A DNA stretch of 64,000 nucleotides from Chamaelirium japonicum (Eukaryota; Streptophyta; Magnoliopsida; Liliales; Melanthiaceae), in the NCBI GenBank assembly GCA_947650365.1, contig OX393554.1, forward strand, positions 38,156,093 to 38,220,092, in the 5' to 3' direction. Shown one piece after another: positions 11,415 to 23,212 of the stretch. Numbering within the stretch: position 1 is the stretch's first letter; every line of letters starts with the position of its first letter. A model generated the notes under the pieces. It ran no database searches. It was not told the origin of the DNA and saw only the letters and a list, made by a program, of their open reading frames with translations. The position numbers and the translations under genes are program-made.

Positions 11415-12568
11415 CTGACCTCAGCTTAATTTCTTCGAAGCGAAAAATGTGAGTACAAAGAAAAGAAACCGGCTTACAAAGCTATCTTCTTATGATTCAA
11501 ACTTAGAATGTTCTTAAGTTTCTGAACTCTTGTACAGAAAGGTAATAACTTCGTAGACCTACACCCATTCAGGTCTGAATGAGTATCTCATTTTGCGAAC
11601 GATGCAGTCCCAGAAGGAAACAACAGGAGAAAGAAGGAGAGAGAAATGATAAGCTTTTATTGATGCAGCACTTATGGCTTTTTTTCCCAACTTTTCGCCG
11701 CCAACACCCATACTCATATTAATAAGACAACTGACAGATCTGACTCCAAGAAGTAAGGTGGCAAGGATCAAAATGCACGATCCAACAGCTCATATGGCCT
11801 TCTTACTGCAGAAAGCAGAGAAAGTTAAACAATCATAATCACATACAAAGACAGACTTCCAATGCAAAAAATTATAATAACAATAATAGTAGAAAAAGTT
11901 AAGCAAAAGAAAATGTACAAAGAAAAAGACCCTGATGAATAGGCTAGGTGACCCAGGATAATACGGTCAAGCACACAATTGCTATAGAGATCCATACCAG
12001 CACAAATATTAAGAAAAAATCAAAGGAAGTATTGTTAGGTGTGTCCTCCAAGGAAGCAATGGACATCATCTTATAACCTGTGCCCATCAAGCAGCAGCTC
12101 CCTAGGTAAAGAAGCTCCATCAGATCGAATAAACTAATGCCTTGGAATTTGCACGAGAATCCAACAAGTTAGTTATTGGTTTATCATATATCTACATAAG
12201 AATTCTACCTTTGACACCTCTTTTTTAGGAAGTTGACAGTGTAAAAGTTTGACACTGTTAAATTTTGTAATATACCCATTCAACCTCTTCTCCTGTATCT
12301 AAAAACTTATCTTTAGTCTTTCAAAACACTTTTGTTCTTCTCCAAATCCCCCATTCAGCAACACAAACAGAGTCTATCTTAGCAAAGGAGTAGGTGAGAC
12401 GGTAGACATGGCAGCAACAAGGAGTGGAGCTAGGGAATAGTGGAGGCGACCATCTACAATCTTCCATAAATGGTGATGAGCCGGAGGGAAAGGGAATTCA
12501 TAATAGGTCCTGGGTGTAAGGTTGAAACTGGAGACAAGAAAGAGGATTGAGAGGGTGGGTGGGCATGT

Positions 12569-12625
12569 GTGTGTATAGGTGTGGGTGTGGGTGTGGGTGT
12601 GGGTGTGGCTGTGGCTGTGCAATTT
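12569..12625. repeat. Degenerate GT/GTGTGG minisatellite
   Basis: TGTGTGTGTA leads into tandem GTGTGG units and then GTGGCT. It lies in the inferred intron of gene 1 and accounts for His/Thr-rich spurious frames on the minus strand. Confidence 0.85.
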
Positions 12626-12887
12626 AGGACAGAATTGTGTCAACTATGGGATGGTTGCAGCAACAGTGTGCTCGAAAAATGATCGTTTGGAGCAGGTGGG
12701 ACGTTGCAATGGGAGGGGCATAAAGCAAGGATCAGGTTGTCAGGTGGGGTTAGTTGAGGAATCAAGGAGCAAGGGGTGTACAGAATGGATGGAAGCTGTG
12801 AGATGGTGGCAGCAGTGATCACGAGCTGAGGAGATCTAAAGCTATATTGGACACTTGCAAAGGGCCAAGCAGAGAGGATTAGTGATG

Positions 12888-14080
12888 GAGCCATATGGAT
12901 TAAGTTTAATCAACTTGGAAACTTGATGCTTAGGAAAGGAGATCAAATAGAATTCAACAACCAATAACTATGTTATTCTGCAAATCCTAGCACTATTCTA
13001 GATAATAGCATAATTTTTGGATAAAACACTTATCGTAAAAAAAATGTTGAAATTAATTTTCTATGAATCTAATATGAATATAAATAACTTATAACACTAG
13101 AAAGTCCAATTCAGAAATTTGCAGTTAATTTAAGGTCTAATTTTTAAATAGGAACAACAGAGGAGCAAAAAAAGGTGAATAAATGGAGAAGAAACATAAT
13201 AGAAAGTGGATTCATAACAATATACTTACTGGTTTAGTAAAGAATATAACAAACAACAGAGTTAAACTCTCAGAGAACATCTAAAGCAGATATGCACTGC
13301 AATGCTTACTAAAACAGTGCAGAAAGCATAGAAACAATGCAGGATCAGGTTGTATTATCAAAATAGTTATGTACTCTGCAATGATTTCAACTGAACAGCA
13401 GCAGGTACTAAATATGGGCAGCAAGATTAAGTAGGAAAATAAATAAATAGCAGTTTGGTTCAGCAGATTGCTAAGAGAAAGAAAGGAAAAGAAAGAAAAT
13501 ATGAGAGAGATAAAGGCAGAAAAGTTAACTCTTGGTTTCATTAATATTCACCAAATCCAATTTACATGGCTTGAAAACCTTCATATAGTCTCCTAACTCC
13601 TAAATTAAACTGCACAAAATTGAAAATGAAGGAAAAGAGAGAGAATCATGTAGCTTGCTCTTAACATTCTTCCTCATGAAATATGCAGGTATCATCAGAT
13701 CTTGAACTGAAGAAATAGAGAAGATAGAGATTAGGAAGGCAAGTCATATGACACAATATGCTTCATAATATAGAGCAGAAAAAAGAGAGAGTTTAAACTC
13801 TGGAAATAGCATCCAGAGTAGATATGGACTCCACTGCTTTCTCCAACAATGCAGAAACCTATAGAATTAATGCAAGATCAGGTTGTATAACATAGCATTT
13901 CAGATCAGCAGAATTGATCAAGAGAGAAGAATGAGGGAAGAGAAAGATACTATGAAAGAGAGGAAACAAGGAAATGCCAAATCATGGTTTCATTAATATT
14001 TTCCAAATCTGAATTATATGGCTCCAAAAGCCTTTATATCGTCTCGTAAATTCTAATTGGTGTGGACACCATACCACCAA
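12888..14080 (-). repeat. Two diverged copies of an LTR-like dispersed repeat
   Basis: 12888-13640 and 13690-14080 share the order: YTCTCAGA.A.CAKC block, ...ATGCAGAAA, AATGCARGATCAGGTTGTAT, CAGCARATTG, a GAAA/GAGAGA purine tract, TGGTTTCATTAATATT, then a TTATATGGCT-like block. A third copy is at 17320-18045. Read on the minus strand, a TATATGAAGG/TATATAAAGG-like TATA motif precedes ATTAATGAAACC, as in an LTR promoter and transcript start. No coding domain or clean ends were found. Confidence 0.5.
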
Positions 14081-14430
14081 ACTTATGAGTTCATAGCTGT
14101 AGACAACGGATGACAGCTTAATCAATGTCCCTATGGCTTTGAGGTAATGCTACCATGTTAGCCCAGTTGTTTGGACCAGTTGGATATTTTGTTTGTTTAT
14201 TTTTGTTGCTTATGTTGCTATTTGTGTCCTTTCTAAGACCTAATTCATGCACTAGTCATTTTGGACTATCATGTTGAGTTCTAAATTGCCTTTTGGAACT
14301 ACATTGTAACACATGAGATTCTAATTAAAGGACCCCATGGCTTCATTATTGACAGTTTGACACAGATGAAAAATAATAAATTTTGTTACCTTGTCCCGAG
14401 ATTGTATGAACCCTTTGTGAAACTGCAAGG

Positions 14431-14432
<2 letters not shown>

Positions 14433-14509
<77 letters not shown>
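14433..14509. repeat. (CT)n microsatellite
   Basis: About 77 bp of pure CT repeat. Every open frame through it (poly-Ser/Leu one way, poly-Arg/Glu the other) is an artefact of the repeat. Confidence 0.95.
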
Positions 14510-14513
<4 letters not shown>

Positions 14514-15631
14514 TTCCCGATGCCCTCGAGCAACACTACCCGCCTCCCCGAGCAAATGTGGTCACCCTTGTACCTCGTGACTCCACAGTCCACCCGGGTC
14601 ACCTGCAGCCCGCAGCAGCCCGCAGGAAGGCCATCGGCTCGCCTGTTGGCCACCTACCACCCACCAATCGACCACAGGCAGGCCGTCGGCTACCCCAAAA
14701 GTCGACGACGACCACCCCGAGCTGTCGGACTCTGTTTTTCCTCCTGGCAACACGTTCGCGAGATTCGACAACCCGATTGCCTTCCAAAGTTCGTTGGTCG
14801 ATGCTTTCTGTGTGTGGATTCACTTTCAATTCAATTCTGGCCTCCAGATCTTGTTTCTTCAACTGACGTGCGCCTATCATTGGAATAAAACCATGGAGGA
14901 CTTGGTCTTGCATTTTCCCAAGGCATTTGTCCATTATAATAAGGGAACCTCCATCTTGGAACTAGGCAAGATGACTTGTGCTTTACTTTCAATTGTACTT
15001 TCCCTGTCGCCTCAACAAACAAGTGTATTGATGCCGAACAGTGTACGACTAATGCCTATATGATGATCAGGAGAATAATAGTTAATATTCAATGGCAATA
15101 GCAATTATAAAATTTAATTGATTCAATTTTCGATTACAAGATTTTCCAAGTGATCAAAAGATGGTCTAGCAACCTAATCGCTTGCATATAAGTCCGGGTC
15201 CGGCAAGGGTCTAAGGGTTGGATCGCCTAGGAGTCAAATAATCCCATAAATTAGGTAACAGGCTCTTAATATATATCAAAACTTAATAGCAATCAATCCC
15301 TTCCATGATAACCATCAATCCCTTATAGATTGGGATCATAATCCATACGAAATCCAAATAAATCTTATCTCTAAATAACGATTCTTTTAACCATCCGAAT
15401 TTAACTAATTAAAAACAGCATGATAATGATAATTTAGGCCCACGAGCCCATCTCCATGATGGGTTGACCCATAGCTACTTGAACCAAATCTGAATCTGCT
15501 GGGCCGTCCTCTGTTGGCGCCGACTGTAGACACGCGTCGTCGACGGAGTAGCACCGGTGTCCCCACCATGTATTGTGCATGATTTTTGTTGCAATGGGTA
15601 GAATTAGTACAGTATGCTCACATTAGACCCT
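14510..15631. other. Unassigned stretch in inferred intron of gene 1
   Basis: 14511-14890 is G/C-rich and open in several frames on both strands, but shows no domain I know. 15420-15600 contains TTGGCGCCGACTG, which resembles a Gypsy primer-binding site, without supporting LTRs. No gene is supported. Confidence 0.45.
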
Positions 15632-15754
15632 TGCTTCTAGTAAGGATCATCCAATTTAGCAGATTATTCAAATGCTTCTAGCAAGGATCATCCAATTTAG
15701 CAGATTATTCAAATGCTTCTAGCAAGGATCATCCAATTTAGCAGATTATTTAAA
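15632..15754. repeat. Three tandem copies of a 41-bp unit
   Basis: Units start at 15632, 15673 and 15714, each reading TGCTTCTAG.AAGGATCATC and then CAATTTAGCAGATTATT. They are nearly identical, so the amplification is recent relative to neighbouring DNA. Confidence 0.92.
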
Positions 15755-16321
15755 TGGTTTCTTTCATTTCAGTGATGAATAAATTATAACGAATATATGC
15801 CATCCATGTCTCCATTTAAAAATTGATGTTATTTTGTCCAACCCTCATGGCCACATGCTATGCAAAACTCGGTACCACTTCATATTGGTCTTGTTTTCAA
15901 GAGAATGCCTTTTGCTTTGCCTTGACTTCTTGTCAAAAGCTGAAAAATCGTAATTCTGAATTTTGGTTAAATCTAGAGAAAAACATAGTTCTTATGAAAG
16001 AATATTTTATAGGCTCAAAATATTTTATCAGTCTTTGGGTTTATAAGTTGATCTTATACTTCTAGATTTTCTGAGATTTTTTCCAGTCTAAAATAGGTTT
16101 TTGTTCCACCGAACTTTCTTTTTAGCAAAAATTATATTTTGATTCATTTGGATTTTGATTTTTCTTATATTTTTATTAAATCCAAAGGGGGTATTTGCTT
16201 ATTTACATAAAATAACTTAAAGTAAATGGAGAACATAAAAATCATTTACTTAAATGTTTTTTATATAAATATGACTGTCAAGCTATCTTGTTAAAATACA
16301 CCTTATCCTAAACCCAGTCTT

Positions 16322-16510
16322 GTTTTTTCTAAGTGTTGAGTTCCGAAACCCAAAAGATGGAGGGTTTCGGGACCAGTTATGGCTGAAACCGATCCAAAAC
16401 GATCGAAACCCAATTCTGTTTTTTCAAAGTGCTGAGTTCCGAAACCCTCACCTGGAGGGTTTCGGGACCAGTTCCGACCGAAACAGATCCAAAATGGATT
16501 AATTTCAGCC
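16322..16510. repeat. Two tandem copies of a ~96-bp unit with GAAACC words
   Basis: GTTTTTTCWAAGTGYTGAG starts both units (16322 and 16418). Each carries TTCCGAAACCC, GGAGGGTTTCGGGACCAGTT and CCGAWACRGATCCAAAA. The interior is built from GGTTTCGG/CCGAAACC words, resembling the word-type MITEs, but no target duplication was found. Confidence 0.8.
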
Positions 16511-16634
16511 GAAACTCAAAACCTTGCAAAAAACTTCGATGTACCTCCTCCATCGATTATCACCTTGCAGATTTTCCTACAAGTAAAAATGGTCCAAAAG
16601 ATAATGTGCATCATCCACAATATTCACCCCTGCC

Positions 16635-16890
16635 AGATCCTTCTTGGCCAACAAATACACTTTGGTGTTGGCTTCTTTTCTTGGATGTTGTCAATGTGGA
16701 ATATATCTTCAACTAATTTGGAGGTGTTGGTGTTTCTTTGAACTTTATTGTTGAAAGACGAGATCCTTCTTGGCCAACAACCACCCTTTGGTGCGGGCTT
16801 CTTTTTCTCGGATGTTGTCAATGTGGAATATATCTCCAATTGATTTGGAGGTGTTGGTGTTTCTTTGAACTTTATTGTTGAAAGACAAGA
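16635..16890. repeat. Two tandem copies of a ~126-bp unit
   Basis: AGATCCTTCTTGGCCAACAA starts both copies (16635 and 16761), and both end with CTTTATTGTTGAAAGACRAGA. Small indels shift the frame between copies. Overlapping minus-strand frames with repeated peptides are consequences of the duplication and do not support a gene. Confidence 0.88.
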
Positions 16891-17319
16891 TGCCATAAGA
16901 TGTCGGACTTCTGTTGATCATCTTCGTGCGACCAAGTGTCATCCTTCTTCAGATTTGTTATAACAATTTTTAGAGTAAACACGTGGTGCAGAGAAGGGTC
17001 TATGGGTAAATAGTCTTTCGATTAAGAAAAACATTTGTCTCATGTCTGCGCAAGTGAGTTTAACTTAACATCTAAGATCCTGCCAAAAGTTTGCAATTCG
17101 AGACCCATGATAGGAAGAAAGAACCATGAAGGGAAAAATTGAATGAAAAGAGAATAAACTAAACAATTGTTTGTTGTCCGTGGCAAGGAAGCCAAACTTA
17201 GCATTCTAGGATCATAACAAGAGTTTGATGTTTATGATAGGAAGAAAGAAAGAAATTCAACAAAAAAAGGAATGAAAGAGAGAGAAAATTGTGGATTGTT
17301 TTGCTATGATACAATGTGA

Positions 17320-18045
17320 TGTAACCCTCTGGTCAGGGTTAATCAATTTGAGAATTTGGTGTTAATAAAGGGGAAATGGAATTCAACAAGCAACAAACTT
17401 CTTGTTCGGAAAATTCTCCAGCACTGCTCTAGAGAACAAGATTAAGAATGGCAAATTTTTGGGATAAAATTATTTAATTTTTAGTCAAAATATATATTGA
17501 TATTCAATTTCTATGCATAAAAGACCAAGTTTTAAATCTAAACAGCCTATAACAATAGAAAATTTAATAAATATGCAGTTAATAACAGAATATGGGCACT
17601 AATTTACAAACAATACATGCAGTTGAGCATATAAAAGTTAAGAAATAAAGAAGGAAATAGAAAGGGAATAGTAATGATATACTTGCTACGTTAATGCAAA
17701 ATTCTCAGAAACAGCACCCAAGCCGATTTAGAGTGCTCTTAATGCAGAAAATATAAAATCAATGCAACATAAGGTTATATTATCAACATACTTATGTACA
17801 CTGCAAATATTTGGAGCAAACATTAACAGGTGTTATCCAGACAGCAAGATTAGTTAGGAAAAAAGATTTATTCGCAGTTAAGACCAGCAAAATTGATCAA
17901 AGAAGAAGCAAGAGGGAAAAGAGAAAGAAAAAATATGAGAGAGAAAGAGAGAGAGAGAGAATAGGAAAAAGTAAAAACACATTCATTGTTTCATTAATAT
18001 CCTGTATATCTGAATTAAATGAGTCCTAAATTCCTAATCCCCAAT
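17320..18045 (-). repeat. Third copy of the LTR-like dispersed repeat
   Basis: It follows the same block order as 12888-14080: GGAATTCAACAAG, GCAGTTAATA, CTCAGAAACAGCA, AATGCAACATAAGGTTATATT, AGCAAAATTGATCAA, a GA-rich tract (17936-17961), TTGTTTCATTAATATCC. Divergence between copies is high. Confidence 0.5.
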
Positions 18046-18589
18046 ATCAAGAGAGAAACCCAGGATCACAGTTCATGTGGCCATTGTTCATGCATGAGCA
18101 GTAACATGGCTTTCTCATTTCCTCATTATGGCCTCTTAGCAGGCCCAACATGGCACTCTACATAAGTTGTGCTATTTTTTAGCGCCACTTGTTGAATTAA
18201 GATCATCTAATCTGCACTGCACACTTCAAATTAACCCAATATAACTGGGAAAAAATAGCAACAAAAGAAACAAAAAATGGTGTTAATCCAAGCTTGGTTG
18301 TCTGCAGAGCTTTCGTGGCATCCAGAATTGAAACCTAATACAGATGGTTAAATCAGCTGCAGACAGGTTGTCTTCGCAAAGGTCAGTCAGCCAAGCAGGC
18401 AGGGTGTCTTTGGAAGCTTCATGGAAGCCATTAGGTTGTGGGGCCCCTTAAAGATTCCCTTAATAAATCTTACAAGGTAGTCAGGCTTAACTAGAGAAAA
18501 CATGTAAAGTGGCTTGGTGGTTGATCCCGACCATGTGTCAACTCACTCAGAGGCTCGATTGACGTTTGCAGTATGGTTTCACACATTTG

Positions 18590-18835
18590 GCTTACAAATG
18601 ACTACCAATATCATGGCCATCTCTTCCATCTCCATAACCATAGCCATCAAGTCATCAGCCATCTACTTGGGATCGGCTTTATGGATCCTTCCTCACCAAT
18701 CATTTCTATTTAGGGTAACGTTTATCGAATTATGATTCATTTCATAGTTTTGAATTGGTTTTTTACGACTGACTTTCAACCTAACATCGAACCTCAACCT
18801 TTTTCATCCGGGCTTGGGACCGGCAATGGCGTTTT
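18590..18835 (-). mobile_element. Plant L1-type LINE 3'-end remnant
   Basis: On the minus strand it contains GCCGGTCCCAAGCCCGGATG and GGATCCATAAAGCCGATCCC. These phrases are typical of the 3' region of old plant L1-like LINE copies (family knowledge, not searched). A related tail is at 61745-62115. No open frame remains. Confidence 0.45.
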
Positions 18836-21320
18836 GGTCATCTCTTCCATCTAATTCCACAAAATAGTTTGATTGAACTCTATGTAAGTAAAATTACACA
18901 AAAGAACTGCTAAATCTCAAGAGAGTATAGGCACAGACCTCCATCTAATATCTATAAATGGCAATGAAAACTATATGCTGTAAATTGTAATATTTTCAAC
19001 CCAAAGCCATTTTACTTCTTAATTTCTTTGAGTTCTAGATTTACCCACTTGGTCATCATTGTTAAAAGATCTTCTTTAGAATAAAAAAATATTTTACAAA
19101 ACAATATAATTTTGTAAACATATAGATATAAACATTTAAGTACAAATATAATGACGTCGGAAAAACTGTGCACACAAATTTCCAACAATTAAAACATGTA
19201 AATTACATCAAGGGGATATCCACTTCTCCTCGTAAGGAGCGTATGGATTCAACTCTTATAACATTACATGTTCCCATAAACTCGATGTACTCACCCAAGA
19301 TACCAAAGTTTTGACCATCCAATTAGATCTCACTCGTTGGTAAGTCAAGGGCCCAACGCATCCCACACAAGGAACATGAGTTCACTATTGCCTTAGGATT
19401 GAAGACTTCTTGCACATAGCATTAGTGAAAATAAATCATTAGACAATTTTTTATGCATTCCCACTGTGATTCTTGTTCAATGTACTCAATACACTAGCAC
19501 ACTCATCCTAATTAACTCTCCCAGTTGGTCGAGAGTCAAGACAAACCACACCCCATTATAAAATAGGGGTCAATTGCATTACATTCTATCAGGTGAAGTG
19601 CCACGCTTATCTAAAACTGTAAGCTATGTTCGCAAGTCACAATGAGTTGATGACATGATCTCTTATTCACGAGCAAGACTCATATAGACTCGTTTTGTGC
19701 ACCATATCATCCAAAACATGACTCACATACCTTGTCGCATTCTTTGATTCCTAAGAGTAGAAGATTTTTTTCTAATCCTCCATTATTCTAAAGAAGAACA
19801 GGAGAGAAGGTGAAGGAAGGAGAGTGAGAGGTTTGCACTTGAGCCACCGCCATTGATTGTCGTCGACTCGAGCTTTGATCCTACAACCACAACTCTCTAG
19901 CCTCAAAGGTTTCAAAGACCCCACGACCCTCAAGTCAAGGAGGTAGGAGAAGGTGGAGTTGTAGAAAGCTAGACCTCTAGTGTCTGAGTCCAGAGAGCAA
20001 GTCAAGGAAGTTGGATCCATTTACTTATGCACCTTTATATGGGTCTTGGGAGAACACAACTCGTCCTTGCTAAACTGCTTGTGCTCGCCTCGCCACCCAT
20101 CACGCCGCGAACACTGGGTCGTGGTCGATACTAAAGGACATGTGGGCACCTCCTTGTCCTCCTGCAGCAGTCTCATTGTCTTCTCGCATGCTAGATCACT
20201 ACCTATGATTGGAGAGTACCTACGATCCTTGGGTGTGGTCGTCGTGGTGGTGTTAAGGGTAGGTATTACCATAAGAGAAGTACAACACCACGTTTTTTGT
20301 GTGGGGGCATGGATTGACCTCACCATCTTCGCGTGTTGCTAATCTTGTACAGAGGTACGGGTAGACCTCTTAATCTCCAAAGATATGTGCCCTACAGAAA
20401 TTGTCAGCTAGGGGTATGGTCAAAGTCTCATCACCTTTGTGCGCAGCTTGTTGTACCGCTAGTCTCATACGGAGATGGGGGCAGGCCCTTTAATCTCCAG
20501 ATACGTGACTCATAGAAATTGCCCGTTGAGAGGCATCCCGGGAATGGTTAGCCTCTGTTCTTGTTAAGCTGGCTTCCTGATAGCTGGAGTAGAGCCAGGG
20601 TTGTTCTGACTATAGCCAATACTCTTTCTGGAGGAGACTAGCTCTTGGATACGCAGTCCAGACCTACCTTGGGGGTCAATCACTCTTCTAGTTGTGCATC
20701 GTCAGCTTGCCCAACAGTCCGACACTATTCAGTCTTGAACGACCTGGCTTCGTTTGAGGTTTCCACTAGTCGAAGCCAACTCTACAATGCTCAGCTAGGA
20801 CCTTGCTAGGAGGTTGGCTGCCCTCTAGCCTGTCACCCACAATCCTAACTGCCACGCTTGCCACAGGCCGACCGGGACTCAAGCCAGACAGTCGGCTAGG
20901 CGCGTACCGACCTCTGACCAGGCAATCAAGCAGCTTCTGGCTGGGCCACATGTTTTCCTCTGCCTCTTAGGCTACGCGTCACGTGTCAGCTTCCGGGGAT
21001 CCACGTGTCTAGTTGGTATCAAACCAAATTTTTGTATCCACACCTAGTATACATGTTACAAGTTTGATTATCATATAACCTAAAATTAATTTACAATATG
21101 TCAAAAGGGAATTGATTTTAGGGCACAATCCCAACAGTCACCAATCTGCCATTGAAACTGTGTTATATGGTTAACAAATAGATTTGGACCATTATATCAG
21201 TTAGTTATTTTCTACACTCTATTTCATCTTGTCGCTTAACTTCTACTAATTTCTCTAGGCAAAAAAAAAAAAAACATTAATTGATCCGGATTCCGGACAT
21301 CCCAACTCTAACTCTATAAT
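18836..21320. other. Unassigned stretch; part looks like an old LTR element
   Basis: No gene recognised. 20335-20530 holds two diverged copies of a ~120-bp unit (GCTARTCT.GTAC.GAG, then CTTTTAATCTCCARA-type blocks). 21013-21030 (GTTGGTATCAAACC) resembles a tRNA-Met primer-binding site, so the G/C-rich 20.0-21.0 kb DNA may be LTR-derived. No second LTR was found. Confidence 0.4.
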
Positions 21321-21697
21321 TCATTTTTCCCTCCTGATAAACATCTCATTTGAATTGTTTTTAAAAAAAAGGAAATAAAAAAACTTGAAGACCACAATTC
21401 TGCAACAAATCCTAATATTCCCAACTTTTAAATTGACAATGATTGTCTCAATTGCCACAATGCCCGAGACCAAATCCCCTCCATTGATTCTCCAATTGTA
21501 TTGTACAAACCCTAGCATTCGTCCTATTAAAAAAAAAAATTTGAGGCGCACAGGGGATCGGAAACCTAATTTGATCCGAATAAAAGTATGAATTTCCTTC
21601 ACCACAGCTTGGATTTGATCCGCATCATATATTAACACAAAAAAAGGGTAAAACTCAAAGAAAACATAAAGGATCTGAAGAGGAAACAAAATGAAAC

Positions 21698-21745
21698 CTG
21701 ATGAGCTTGGATTGAGGAAGAAACCGATGGATCCTCCGTCTTCAT
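21698..21745 (-). CDS. Candidate first coding exon of the coiled-coil gene
   Basis: On the minus strand an ATG at 21745 opens a 16-codon exon (MKTEDPSVSSSIQAHQ) ending CAG|GTTTCA at 21698. The ATG is preceded by a typical plant leader: an AATTAGGGTTTTT block and a (CT)n tract (21809-21845, read on this strand). The exon ends in phase 0, and the acceptor at 11414 also opens in phase 0, continuing FFERSTVMDKIGC. The joined protein would be 248 residues with a 10.3-kb intron. The join rests on phase, splice consensus and leader composition; other exons between them cannot be excluded. Confidence 0.5.
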
Positions 21746-21805
21746 GCCGCGTAGATTGAATTAGGGTTTTTCTGTGCGGGGGTCCGGATCTGCGATGCCC
21801 TAATT

Positions 21806-21849
<44 letters not shown>

Positions 21850-21900
21850 ACGATTTAGAAGCCCGTCGAGCACATGCGATGGGCGTGAACGATGACGGAG
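21746..21900 (-). promoter_or_regulatory. Probable 5' leader/promoter-proximal region of gene 1
   Basis: On the minus strand the order is: flank, (CT)n tract at 21845-21809, TGGAATTAGGGCATCGCAG, then AAAACCCTAATTC just before the candidate ATG. CT-rich leaders and AAACCCTA-type boxes are common in constitutively expressed plant genes. No clear TATA box is seen. Confidence 0.4.
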
Positions 21901-22309
21901 GTCAGAAGGCACGAAAGGGGTATTCCAGTCATTTCGCGGATTGCGGCGGGTACGTCGCGGGATGACGGACACCGTGGAAAAAGAAACGAAAACTGCTATT
22001 TGAATATAGAAGAGGACATAAAGATGGACACAGGGACAACGTGTACGGAATCAGATAGACCACGATGGCACGATGCGATCGTTGATGCACTGAGCACTGG
22101 CCGATGGCTCCCACGTCGACAGAATGTTCGCGTTATGTCGATTTGTATGTTCAGTAATGAAACAAGATCCAACGCTCTGACTGTAGGCGATGCCAATCGG
22201 ACCATGCCACGTGATCAAGGAAAAATCCCGTATTTTCTGAGAGTAATTCTATTTGAACAAACTAAGGGCCAAACTGATGACTACTCCATACGTGAACAGA
22301 GCTGGGCCA

Positions 22310-22570
22310 TTGGATGAGCCCTATGGTGGCGGCGGTGGCCGGTGGTCAACCAGCTTGTGGTGGGCGGAGGCCGGGGAGGTGGTGGACAGCGGCTGATGGA
22401 TGACAAAATGGCGGGGCCGACGCCCGACGGTGGGTTGGCAGCAGCTGATGAGGTGGTGGACAGTAGTCGGTGGATGACAAACGAGGAGGCAGGGGCCGAC
22501 AGTGGTTTGTCTGTGGTGGACGACGACCAGTAGTGGGCGGCAACTGATGGTGATGGCATCGACGCATCGC
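22310..22570. other. G/C-rich low-complexity block
   Basis: GGTGG/GGCGG/GGTGGACAG words dominate, giving open frames on both strands (Pro/His-rich or Gly-rich) without any domain. It lies between the presumed promoter of gene 1 and a Harbinger-type MITE. Confidence 0.6.
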
Positions 22571-22574
22571 CTTA

Positions 22575-23033
22575 GAGCATCTCCAACGACCTCCCCAACT
22601 AAGGGAGCCATTTTCACAACGTCTGCCCAAGAAGGGAGTGGAATTTTGTACCACTGCAACAGCCTCCCTCCCACTCACTACATGACAAATTGGATGGTCT
22701 CGATTTTTTGAAATCAGTAGCTCCGATTGATCATGCAAATATCATATGGGTGATGTTGGCATACAGTCGATCACATGCCATGAAAATGGATGGCCTTGAT
22801 TTTCTAAACAAACCGCTCCTGTTTATTCTACACATTACATGGGTGATGGTGACATATGGGACCCACCCAAGCGAGTGGTGTAGTCCTCACTCAAGCGACG
22901 AGCAAAAATCCGTTGGTTTTGTTTCGCTAAGCTTAGGCAAGTGGATAAGCGAGACCCTTGAAGGTGATTTTTATCATTTCAGTCACTCAAAGTGCCGAAA
23001 GGAGCCAACTAAGGCAGATAGTTGGAGATACTC
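22575..23033. mobile_element. PIF/Harbinger-like (Tourist-type) MITE
   Basis: The ends are GAGCATCTCCAAC and, in reverse complement, GAGTATCTCCAAC, flanked by the 3-bp target TTA (22572-22574 and 23034-23036). A TWA target with GAGCATCTCCAAC ends fits PIF/Harbinger. The interior carries two ~105-bp diverged direct copies (ATGGATGGYCTTGATTTTYT ... ATATGGGTGATG). It is non-coding. It is related to the element at 39664-40026. Confidence 0.75.
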
Positions 23034-23087
23034 TTAGGATTCATCCTTATGGCCCATAGTCCCACCAATCAGAAATTCCAGGTCTTA

Positions 23088-23212
23088 GAGTGGAGGACTT
23101 CAGATCTCCTACAGTCAAAAGGCCCGGTTGGTGGGCCCAGCATGAATCACAGCCACGACATGGGCCCACCGACTCGGGCCGACCAACTGGAGGTGATCTG
23201 AACTCGGCGTGG
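23088..23212. mobile_element. Fold-back palindromic element, copy A
   Basis: The left arm (23088-23139) and right arm (23161-23212) are imperfect inverted complements about 50 bp long: TTCAGATCTCCTACAGTC ... GGTTGGTGGGCCCA pairs with TGGGCCCACCGACTCGGGCC ... AACTGGAGGTGATCTGAA. The loop is about 20 bp. No gene lies in it. Confidence 0.7.

Noticed and set aside
14357..14866. 169-codon plus-strand frame and matching minus-strand frames
   Set aside because: They run through the (CT)n microsatellite, giving poly-Ser/Leu or poly-Arg/Glu; the G/C-rich flank has no recognisable domain.
16624..16942. Minus-strand frames with repeated peptides as a repeat protein
   Set aside because: The repetition is DNA-level tandem duplication; copies fall into different frames and no start or splice context supports a gene.
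21892..22317. 141-codon plus-strand frame
   Set aside because: Lies in the presumed promoter of the minus-strand gene, has mixed composition and no known motif.
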